A DNA stretch of 64,000 bases, taken from Citreicoccus inhibens (GTDB lineage Bacteria; Myxococcota; Myxococcia; Myxococcales; Myxococcaceae). A program made the translations under genes and the position numbers. The stretch spans positions 1 through 64,000 of the forward strand of contig NZ_JAHNZT010000028.1 of assembly GCF_019039035.1 (NCBI RefSeq), read 5' to 3'. This document shows positions 16,664 to 23,436 of this stretch, one piece after another; the stretch's first letter is position 1, and each line of letters opens with the position of its first letter. The notes beneath the pieces were generated by a model. That model was not told the DNA's origin. It made no database searches and saw nothing but the letters and a program-made list of their open reading frames with translations.

Positions 16664-17578
16664 TCAGTGTCCGGCGGAGGCGGCCTTGCGGCGCGTGCGC
16701 GACCGGATGATGACCGCGACGAGGTTGAGGGCGAAGGTGAGCATCAGCAGCACCAGCACGGTGGCGTACAGCAGCGGGCGTGTCGCCTCCACGTCCGGTG
16801 ACTGCGTGGCCAGCACGTACGTGTGGTAGCCCAGGTGCATGAACTGCGAGTTGAGGTGCGTGGGCAGGTCCGGCAGGAAGTAGGCCGCGCCCGTGAAGAG
16901 GATGGGGGCCACCTCGCCCGCGCCTCGGGAGATGGCCAGCACCGCGCCGGTGAGGATGCCCGGCAGCGCCCCCGGCAACACCACGCGCACGAGCGTCTGG
17001 GACTGGGTGGCGCCCAGCGCGAGGCTCGCCGTGCGGTGATCCAACGGAACGGCGCGCAAGGCCTCCTCGGTGGAGACGATGACCACCGGCAAGGTCAGCA
17101 CCGCCAGGGTGAGCGCGGCCCAGAGGATGCCGGGCTGCGCCCAGTGCATCTCCTCGTAGCCGAGCGCACGGTCCAGGCCCTTGCCCACGAAGAGGATGAA
17201 GAAGCCCAGGCCAAAGAGGCCGAAGACGACGGAGGGCACGCCCGCCAGGTTCGCCACGGCCACGCGCACCCAGCGCGCCATGCGCGAGTCGGGCGGGGCG
17301 TACTCGTGCAGGTACAGCGCGGTGAGCACGCCCACCGGCATCACCGCCAGCGTCATGAGGAGCGTGAGCGCCGCGGTGCCGAAGATGGCGGGGAAGATGC
17401 CGCCGCCCATCATGCCGTCGGTGGGGGGCTGGGTGAGGAACGCCCACGAGACGTTCGCCGCGCCCCCGCGCACGACGTCCAGGAGGATGATCGCGATCAC
17501 GGCCACGATGACGAACGCGGCCAGCCCGGTGAGCGACGTGAGCGCCAGGCCCACCGCTTTGCGCGTGGTGTGCTTCAT
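16664..17578 (-). CDS. pstA: phosphate ABC transporter permease PstA
   Basis: This 304-residue inner-membrane permease has about six transmembrane helices. The cytoplasmic coupling loop is SLALGATQSQTLVRVVLPGA followed by LPGILTGAVLAISRGAGEVA, the EAA-type motif of PstA. The FFTxxP-like segment before it (FLTQPPTDGMMGGGIFP) is also typical. The ATG overlaps the pstC stop by four bases (17575-17578), showing translational coupling. Confidence 0.95.
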   Translation of the reverse strand: MKHTTRKAVGLALTSLTGLAAFVIVAVIAIILLDVVRGGAANVSWAFLTQPPTDGMMGGGIFPAIFGTAALTLLMTLAVMPVGVLTALYLHEYAPPDSRMARWVRVAVANLAGVPSVVFGLFGLGFFILFVGKGLDRALGYEEMHWAQPGILWAALTLAVLTLPVVIVSTEEALRAVPLDHRTASLALGATQSQTLVRVVLPGALPGILTGAVLAISRGAGEVAPILFTGAAYFLPDLPTHLNSQFMHLGYHTYVLATQSPDVEATRPLLYATVLVLLMLTFALNLVAVIIRSRTRRKAASAGH

Positions 17579-18588
17579 CCCGCCCCTCCCGTCAGGCGCT
17601 TCATGACCTTGCGGGTCCAGGAGGTGGCGAACATGTTGAGCACGAAGGTGAAGGCGAACAGCTCCACCCCGATGAAGAAGAGCAACGAGTAATGCGGGCT
17701 GCCCACCACCACCTCGCCCATCTCCGCGGCGATGGTGGCGCTGAGCGAGCGCACCGAATCCCCCAACCGCGCCGACACGATGGCGGCGTTGCCGGAGGCC
17801 ATGAGGACAATCATCGTCTCACCGATGGCGCGGCCGAAGCCCAGCACGCACGCGGCGAGGATGCCGGGGGCCGCCGCCGGAAGGACGACCTTCCACGCGG
17901 TCTCCCAGGGCGTGGCGCCCAGCGCGAGCGAGGCCTCGCGGTAGCTGCGCGGCACCGCGGTGAGCGCGTCCTCGGACACGGTGAAGATGACCGGGACGAT
18001 GGCGAGCGCGAGGCCCAGCCCGGCCACCACCGCGTTGAGCCGCGACTCCAGGCCGAAGAGGTCCTGGACGAAGCTGGCCATCACCATCAGCGCGAAGAAG
18101 CCGAGCACCACCGAGGGGATTCCGGCGAGCAGCTCGATGGTGGGCTTGAGCACCTCGCGCAGCCGGCGCGGGGCGAACTCCGCCGCGAACAGGGCGCCGA
18201 AGACCCCCAGCGGCACGGCGACGAACATGGAGACGAGGGTCGTCTTCAGCGTCCCGATGAACAGCGGAATCATGCTGACCTTCGGGACGCTGGACACGGG
18301 CTGCCACACGAACGTGGCCGGGCGCCCGGGCCGCGTCACCTGGGGCAGGAACATCTTGGAGAGGCTGGCCTCCTGACGGGCATGCGGATCCGTGAAGAGC
18401 CCCAGCGCCTCCTTCGCGACGAAGATGAGGATGAGGATGAGGGCCGCGATGCCCGTGAAGGCCACCGCGGTGACCAACCCCGCGATGACCTTCTCCTTCA
18501 ACTGCCGGCGCCGCGCCGCCGCCGACAGGGTCGGCACGGGCACCGGTGACGCGAGACTCTGCTCCTGCATGAGCGCCTGTCTATCCAT
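17575..18588 (-). CDS. pstC: phosphate ABC transporter permease PstC
   Basis: This 337-residue inner-membrane permease pairs with PstA. After a ~35-residue cytoplasmic N-terminus it has about six transmembrane helices. The coupling loop includes SLALGATPWETAWKVVLPAA followed by GRAIGETMIVLMASGN, a typical PstC signature. ATG 18588 and the internal ATG seven codons later are both possible starts. A pair of 11-bp-spaced GTCAC half-sites lies in the 39 bases between pstS and this gene. Confidence 0.95.
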   Translation of the reverse strand: MDRQALMQEQSLASPVPVPTLSAAARRRQLKEKVIAGLVTAVAFTGIAALILILIFVAKEALGLFTDPHARQEASLSKMFLPQVTRPGRPATFVWQPVSSVPKVSMIPLFIGTLKTTLVSMFVAVPLGVFGALFAAEFAPRRLREVLKPTIELLAGIPSVVLGFFALMVMASFVQDLFGLESRLNAVVAGLGLALAIVPVIFTVSEDALTAVPRSYREASLALGATPWETAWKVVLPAAAPGILAACVLGFGRAIGETMIVLMASGNAAIVSARLGDSVRSLSATIAAEMGEVVVGSPHYSLLFFIGVELFAFTFVLNMFATSWTRKVMKRLTGGAG

Positions 18589-18606
18589 AGCAGCCGAGGG
18601 CCTCGC

Positions 18607-18622
18607 GTGACATTCGTGTGAC
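18607..18622 (-). promoter_or_regulatory. PHO-box-like direct repeat before pstC
   Basis: On the minus strand two GTCAC half-sites are separated by six bases, giving the 11-bp spacing of PhoB-binding PHO boxes. The site lies in the pstS-pstC gap, 19-34 bases before the pstC start. That is close for an activator site, so it could also be chance. Confidence 0.4.
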
Positions 18623-18627
18623 GCTCG

Positions 18628-19452
18628 TTACTTCACGGGGAAGTAGCCGACCTTGGTGACGACGGCCTGCCCCTCGGGCGAGAGCGTGAAGTCGATGAAG
18701 GCCTTGGCCTCACCAGACGGCTTGTTGCGCAGGTAGAAGAAGAGGTTGCGCGAGAGCGGGTACTTGCCGCTCTTGACGTTGTCCGCCGTCGGGGCGAACT
18801 CCTCGCTGCCCTTCTTGATCTTCAGCTCCTTGACGCCCTTGGCGTAGGCGGCGCCGCCGTAGCCAATGCCGTTCTTCTCCTTGGCCACCGCGTTGACGAC
18901 CGCGGCGGTGCCCGGCAGCGTCTGGGCGTTGGCGGCGTAGTCATCGCCGCCGAGCACGTTGTCCTTCACGAAGGAGTAGGTGCCCGAGGAGTTCTCGCGG
19001 GAGTAGAGGACGATGTTGGCCGCGGGGCCGCCCACGTCCTTCCAGTTCGTGGTGTCGCCCAGGTAGATGCCCTTGAGCTGCTCCACCGTGAGCGCCGTCA
19101 CGGGGTTGGTCTCGTTCACGTAGAACGTGACGCCGTCCTTGGCGACGGGGATCTCCACGCCGGTGGTGCTGAAGCGGGCGCGCAGCTTCTCCTGCTCGGC
19201 CTCCTTCATCTCGCGGCTGGACATGGCGATGTCCGTGGTGCCGTTCTGCAGCGCGGAGAGGCCCGTGCCGGAGCCGCCGCCGGTCACCTGGACCTTGGTG
19301 CCCGGGTTCTTCTTCATGAACTCCTCGGCCCAGCGCTGGACGAGGATGACCATGGTGTCCGAGCCCTTCACGGTGAGGGTGCCGGCCTGGGCGGCCAACG
19401 GGGTGGCCAGGGCGACGAGGGCGGTGAGGGACGAGAGCAGAGTCTTCTTCAT
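18628..19452 (-). CDS. pstS: periplasmic phosphate-binding protein PstS
   Basis: This 274-residue substrate-binding protein has a signal peptide (KKTLLSSLTALVALATPLAAQAG). The phosphate-contacting segments are visible: TVKGSDTMVIL near the mature N-terminus, GGGSGTGLSALQNGTTDIAMSS broken as GGGSGTGLSA and TDIAMSSREM, and YSRENSSGTYSF. It delivers phosphate from the periplasm to PstCA. It starts 35 bases after the porin gene on the same strand, so porin, pstS and pstCAB-phoU probably form one phosphate-starvation unit. Confidence 0.95.
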   Translation of the reverse strand: MKKTLLSSLTALVALATPLAAQAGTLTVKGSDTMVILVQRWAEEFMKKNPGTKVQVTGGGSGTGLSALQNGTTDIAMSSREMKEAEQEKLRARFSTTGVEIPVAKDGVTFYVNETNPVTALTVEQLKGIYLGDTTNWKDVGGPAANIVLYSRENSSGTYSFVKDNVLGGDDYAANAQTLPGTAAVVNAVAKEKNGIGYGGAAYAKGVKELKIKKGSEEFAPTADNVKSGKYPLSRNLFFYLRNKPSGEAKAFIDFTLSPEGQAVVTKVGYFPVK

Positions 19453-19487
19453 GGGAACTGTCTCCTGGGGAAAAGGTAGGTCGTGGC

Positions 19488-20693
19488 CTAGAAGCGCGCC
19501 TGCATCTGCAGGGTGAAGAGATTGTCCTTCGGGTCCTTGGCGTCGGCGACCTTGGCGGTCATGGGGATCTCGTAGACCGCCGAAACCTTCAGGTTCTCAC
19601 CAAAGTAGTGCTGCACGAGGACGCCCACCGTGTTGACGGTGTTGTTCGCGCCCGGCACGCCGTTGGCCTCCACGTTGGGCGCGCCGTTGCGGGCATCGAA
19701 GCTGTCGAAGCGCACCGCCACCGCGTCGCTCAGGCCGAGGTTCTGCACCAGGAGCAGCCAGTAGCCGTGGGCCGAGGCGTTCAGGTTGGTGGCGTTGTTC
19801 GCGCCGCCAAACGTCTTGCCGGCGATGAACTCGCCCTTGAGGGCGGTGCCACCGATGGGCAGCACATCCAGGTAGACCTGGAGGTCCGCGCCAATGCGGG
19901 TGCGCTTGTAGGCGGTGCGGAACTCGTCGTTGGCCAGCTTGCCGAGCGAGTCGCCGTACCAGCCGGACACGCCACCGGCGATCCACTTGAGGTCGAACCC
20001 GACGCGGCCGATGACGTCCTTGTCCTTGTCGTTGTCCTGGACGGTGCCGGAGTCCGTGCCGTTGCCGTCGAACACGCCGATGTTCAGGCGCAGGAAGTCA
20101 TAGCGGCCGTTGAGCTTCACGCCGCGGTCGCGCTCGCCGGGCAGGAAGGCGCGGATGACGCGGCTGCGCTCCGGGAACTCGCGGTCGCTGGAGGACTGCG
20201 GCGCCTCATAGCCGAACGGCCACTTGGTCTGACCCGCGGTGAGCGACCACGTCTGCTTGGTGCCGGGGATGAACAGCGTGGCCTCGGCGTCCTTCAGCAC
20301 CACGCCGGAGGGCGTCGCGTCAATCTGGAGCATCGCCTGCGCCAGGTCCGTGGTGTACGTGGCCTTGAGGCGGCCCCGGCGCACGGTGAAGCGGCTGAAG
20401 CCGCCCGTCCCGTAGTCATCCAGCGACTCCTGGTACTGGTAGCGGGCCTGGATGTAGCCGGAGATCTTCAACTTCTTCAGGGCCGAGAGGTCGGACTGCG
20501 CCGTCGCGTTCTGCTCTTCCAGGGCGGCGACCTTGCCTTCGGCGGTCGTCATCCGCTCATCGACGGTGGGCTCGGCGGCGGCGGTGGCCTCGGTGGGCTG
20601 CGTCTCGGAGACGGCCGGCGTCTGGGGCTCGGCGGACTGCGCCAGGGCCGCGCTGGATGTCAGGGTGAGGAGGGCAACAAGGAGGTTACGCAT
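19488..20693 (-). CDS. OprO/OprP-like phosphate- or polyphosphate-selective porin
   Basis: This 401-residue outer-membrane protein has a signal peptide (NLLVALLTLTSSAALAQ), a short coiled-coil-prone region (MTTAEGKVAALEEQNATAQS) and a beta-barrel of the porin O/P family. Typical segments are ISGYIQARYQYQES, FTVRRGRLKATYTTDLAQAM and the C-terminal aromatic ending LFTLQMQARF. Its location directly upstream of pstS suggests that it admits phosphate or polyphosphate through the outer membrane under starvation. A PHO-box-like pair lies 74-89 bases before its start. Anion specificity is inferred from family and context. Confidence 0.88.
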   Translation of the reverse strand: MRNLLVALLTLTSSAALAQSAEPQTPAVSETQPTEATAAAEPTVDERMTTAEGKVAALEEQNATAQSDLSALKKLKISGYIQARYQYQESLDDYGTGGFSRFTVRRGRLKATYTTDLAQAMLQIDATPSGVVLKDAEATLFIPGTKQTWSLTAGQTKWPFGYEAPQSSSDREFPERSRVIRAFLPGERDRGVKLNGRYDFLRLNIGVFDGNGTDSGTVQDNDKDKDVIGRVGFDLKWIAGGVSGWYGDSLGKLANDEFRTAYKRTRIGADLQVYLDVLPIGGTALKGEFIAGKTFGGANNATNLNASAHGYWLLLVQNLGLSDAVAVRFDSFDARNGAPNVEANGVPGANNTVNTVGVLVQHYFGENLKVSAVYEIPMTAKVADAKDPKDNLFTLQMQARF

Positions 20694-20766
20694 GTGTTTG
20701 GAGGGCTCCTGAGAAGACCGCGGACTGTCTTCTACGGAGCACTTGTGGCCATTTGAGGTCCCTCTC

Positions 20767-20782
20767 GTGACAACGCGGCAAC
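20767..20782 (-). promoter_or_regulatory. PHO-box-like half-site pair before the porin gene
   Basis: On the minus strand GTTGC and GTCAC are separated by six bases, an 11-bp period. The same two words with the same period occur upstream of the adjacent regulator gene. The position, 74-89 bases before the porin start, is suitable for activation by a PhoB-type regulator. Confidence 0.5.
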
Positions 20783-20787
20783 GAGTT

Positions 20788-21477
20788 TCACGTGGCCGAC
20801 GGATCCACGATGCGGTAGCCCACGCCGCGCACCGTCTCCAGGAGCGCGCGCGCCGTCCCCAGCTTGTCGCGCAGGCGCATCACGTGCGTATCGATGGTGC
20901 GCGTCTCCAAGGAGCTGGACAGCCCCCAGACCTCCTCCAGCAACAGCTCTCGCGTCTGCACCCGGCCCAGCCGCGTCATGAGGTGCTCCAGCAGGCGGAA
21001 CTCCAGCGCGGTGAGGGCCACCTCGCGCTCGTCGACGTAGAAGCGATGGGACGCCACGTCCAGGCGCAGGGGCCCGAGCGCGAGCGGCTGCAGTCCGTCC
21101 TTGGGCGTGCCGCCGCGGCGGACAATGGCCTTGAGCCGCAGCACCAGCTCGCGCACGGAGAAGGGCTTGACGACGTAGTCATCCGCGCCCACCTCGAAGC
21201 CGCGGATGCGGTCCGCCTCCTCGCTCTTGGCGGTGAGCATGACGATGAGCACGTCGCGCGAGTGCACGTTCGCCCGGAGCTGACGGCAGACGTCCACGCC
21301 GGACATGTCCGGCAACATGAGGTCCAGCAGGACGACGTCGGGGGGCTGCTCCCGGGCCGCGGTGAGCGCCGCCTCTCCAGTGCCCGCCACCCGAGTGGTG
21401 AAGCCAGAGGCGCGCAGGTTGAAATCGATCAGCTCGGCGAGATCGCGCTCGTCGTCAACGATGAGGACATGGGACAT
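20788..21477 (-). CDS. OmpR/PhoB-family response regulator of the pst locus
   Basis: This 229-residue two-domain regulator has an N-terminal receiver (acidic pair in IVDDERDL, phosphoacceptor Asp in LLDLMLPDMSG, Lys in YVVKPFS) and a C-terminal winged helix (LTALEFRLLEHLMTRLGRVQ, then DTHVMRLRDKL and VRGVGYRI). It probably binds the PHO-box-like sites before its own gene and the porin-pst genes. No histidine kinase is adjacent; the nearest PhoR-like kinase in the window is at 33.5 kb with its own regulator. From memory, Myxococcus xanthus has an orphan PhoP4, to which this could correspond. ATG 21477 is preferred over the 15-codon upstream extension. Confidence 0.9.
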   Translation of the reverse strand: MSHVLIVDDERDLAELIDFNLRASGFTTRVAGTGEAALTAAREQPPDVVLLDLMLPDMSGVDVCRQLRANVHSRDVLIVMLTAKSEEADRIRGFEVGADDYVVKPFSVRELVLRLKAIVRRGGTPKDGLQPLALGPLRLDVASHRFYVDEREVALTALEFRLLEHLMTRLGRVQTRELLLEEVWGLSSSLETRTIDTHVMRLRDKLGTARALLETVRGVGYRIVDPSAT

Positions 21478-21515
21478 GGCGGCCTCGCACTCTGAGCGCG
21501 TCGCTTTGCCGCCGC

Positions 21516-21542
21516 GTGACACGCCGGCAACAAGTTCGTGAC
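21516..21542 (-). promoter_or_regulatory. triple PHO-box-like half-site array before the regulator gene
   Basis: Minus-strand half-sites GTCAC (21538-21542), GTTGC (21527-21531) and GTCAC (21516-21520) repeat at exactly 11-bp intervals, 39-65 bases upstream of the regulator start. The exact spacing and the recurrence of the same words elsewhere in the locus support a PhoB-type operator and autoregulation. Confidence 0.55.
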
Positions 21543-21547
21543 TGCCC

Positions 21548-21582
21548 TCCTCGCCCGCGTCACGGAAGGACGCGGGCGAGGA
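21548..21582 (-). terminator. 14-bp hairpin terminator of the SulP/SPFH operon
   Basis: TCCTCGCCCGCGTC, a seven-base loop, and its exact reverse complement GACGCGGGCGAGGA. It lies 9-43 bases beyond the stop of the second SPFH gene, and just before the PHO-box array of the next gene. It probably insulates the two transcription units. Confidence 0.7.
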
Positions 21583-21590
21583 AGCGGTCC

Positions 21591-22538
21591 TCAGCTGCGA
21601 GGCAGGGGCTTGGCCGCGCGCTCCAAGGCATTGGGCTCGTGGCCCGAGTGCTCACGCCCCGCGTGCTCGGCGCCCGCGGGATTCAACAGCATGGCGGCGT
21701 CCACCGCGCGCAGCTCGCCGTTGAAGCCGCTGAACGCGATGGTGCGATGCGGGCGGATGAGGGACAGCTCGTAGAGCTCCTGGTACGCCACCAGGACCTC
21801 GGGCTCATGGCTCAGCGCGGCGAGCGCGCGTCCCACCGCGGACGGGTACTGGCCCTTGGCCTCGGCGACCATGCCCGCGATGTGTGCCTCCGTCTCGGCT
21901 TCCAGGAGCGCCACGCGCTGTCGGCCCTCCTCCTCGATGTCCGCCTTGGCGCGCTCCAGTCGGGCGGAGATGGTCTCCAGCACTTGATGGGACACCTCGG
22001 GCAGGAGGCTGACGTTGCGGATGAGGACCGCGTCCACCTCCAGGCCCCAGCGCGCCGTCTCCGCGGCGACGTCGCGCTGCAAGAGGTCTCCCAGCTCGTT
22101 TCGGTCGCAGAGGATCTGCTGGAACTCGCGGTTGCCCAGGATGGAGATGGCCGAGTGGGTGACGAGGTTGTTGAGCGAGCGATCCCAATCCGCCACGTCG
22201 AACAGGGCCTTGGCGGGATCCGCGATGCGAAACTCCAACCACAGGTCCACGATGACGGTGGTGCCGCGCGCGTCGTTGACGTGGATGTTGTTGAACTCTC
22301 GGAAGTCGCGCCGCAGCGAGACGGGCACCGTCTTCACCCAGGGCAGGGCGCGGGCGAGCAGCCAGTGCCAGCCGGGGCGGGTGATGACGCGCTCCAGCCG
22401 GCCGAAGCGCGTGACGATGACGGCCTCCTCGTCCTCCACCTGGAGGGCGAGGCGCTGGAGGATGCCGAAGAGGAAGGGCAGGGCCGCGAGTCCGAGGACG
22501 AGGCCACCGAAGAAGTGCAGGGTGTCAGGGGAGTTCAT
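21591..22538 (-). CDS. SPFH/band 7 (slipin/HflC-like) membrane protein, second copy
   Basis: This 315-residue protein has one N-terminal membrane anchor (LHFFGGLVLGLAALPFLFGI) and an SPFH domain (VEDEEAVIVTRFGRLERVIT, then RPGWHWLLARALPWVKTVPV), followed by a charged helix (ARLERAKADIEEEGRQRVAL) and an Asn/His/Glu-rich tail. SPFH proteins form membrane microdomain scaffolds or regulate membrane proteases. Its ATG overlaps the stop of the preceding SPFH gene by four bases, so the two are likely partners in a hetero-oligomer, like HflK/HflC. No protease gene lies beside them. Confidence 0.87.
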   Translation of the reverse strand: MNSPDTLHFFGGLVLGLAALPFLFGILQRLALQVEDEEAVIVTRFGRLERVITRPGWHWLLARALPWVKTVPVSLRRDFREFNNIHVNDARGTTVIVDLWLEFRIADPAKALFDVADWDRSLNNLVTHSAISILGNREFQQILCDRNELGDLLQRDVAAETARWGLEVDAVLIRNVSLLPEVSHQVLETISARLERAKADIEEEGRQRVALLEAETEAHIAGMVAEAKGQYPSAVGRALAALSHEPEVLVAYQELYELSLIRPHRTIAFSGFNGELRAVDAAMLLNPAGAEHAGREHSGHEPNALERAAKPLPRS

Positions 22539-23407
22539 CGCGAGTCCTTCCGGTAGATGGTGCGGGCATCGGACGTCACCTCGGAGCGGCGGCGGGCGAC
22601 GTAGTGGTGCAGGGTGTTCTTCTGGGCCAGCTCGCTCAGGTAGCGGCCCAGGGTGCCGATCTCCGTCTCCACGGCCTTGGAGTGCGCCCGCGCGATGGCG
22701 AGTCCCCGCTCGGCGGCGAGCACGCGCTGCTGCGTCTCGGCCTCGGCCCGCGCGTGGGTGGCGTCCGCTTCGGACCGCGCCTGGATGACGGCGTTGAGCG
22801 CGTCGGCCAACTCGTCCGGAGGCAGCACGTCCGTGAGGTCCACCGCGTTGAAGCCCACGCCATAGCGCCGGCCGATGCGCGTGCGGCAGAACTCCTCGAT
22901 GCGCGCGTTGAGCATGCGCCGCTCGCGCCGGATGAGCGCGTACGAGCCTGGCTCCTCCGCTCCGCTCGGGGCCTTGTCCGGCGCCTCGCGGAAGTTGGCG
23001 ATCTCATTGCGCAAGAGGCAGGTGAACAGGCCGGTGATGTGCTCGATGGGCGAGCGCAAGCCGAAGAGGAAGTGGCTCAGCTCCCGCTCCACCGGCACGT
23101 AGCGGAGGATGGAGTCCAGCCGCAGGAGGGTGCCGTCCGCCGCCATGGCGGTGCGGCCTCCCTCCTCGCCGGACAGGTCCAGGTTCTGCTCCATCATCGG
23201 GACATGGATGACCTTCTCCCAGGGCCGCTTCCGGTGCAGCCCGGGGCCGTAGGTGCGCAGCCGCTGCGAGTCCTCCTCGCGATGCACGGCGCGGCCGAAC
23301 GACGTGAGCACCGCGAGCTGGCCCTGCTCCACTTGGAAGAAACAACGACTCAGGATGAAGGCGCCGTAGAGGGCGGCGCCGCCCAGGATTCCGAACAAGA
23401 ACGTCAC
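22535..23407 (-). CDS. SPFH/band 7 membrane protein, first copy
   Basis: This 290-residue protein has an N-terminal anchor (FLFGILGGAALYGAFIL) and an SPFH domain beginning VEQGQLAVLTSFGRAVHREE, with a long helical region near the C-terminus rich in Ala/Glu/Arg (SEADATHARAEAETQQRVLA). It differs clearly from its partner at 21591-22538, so it is not a recent duplication. It starts 29 bases after the SulP/carbonic-anhydrase gene, which suggests that the SPFH pair organises or controls that transporter. This link is inferred from gene order only. Confidence 0.87.
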   Translation of the reverse strand: MTFLFGILGGAALYGAFILSRCFFQVEQGQLAVLTSFGRAVHREEDSQRLRTYGPGLHRKRPWEKVIHVPMMEQNLDLSGEEGGRTAMAADGTLLRLDSILRYVPVERELSHFLFGLRSPIEHITGLFTCLLRNEIANFREAPDKAPSGAEEPGSYALIRRERRMLNARIEEFCRTRIGRRYGVGFNAVDLTDVLPPDELADALNAVIQARSEADATHARAEAETQQRVLAAERGLAIARAHSKAVETEIGTLGRYLSELAQKNTLHHYVARRRSEVTSDARTIYRKDSR

Positions 23408-23436
23408 GAGAGAAACCTCCGAAGGGATGGATGGGG

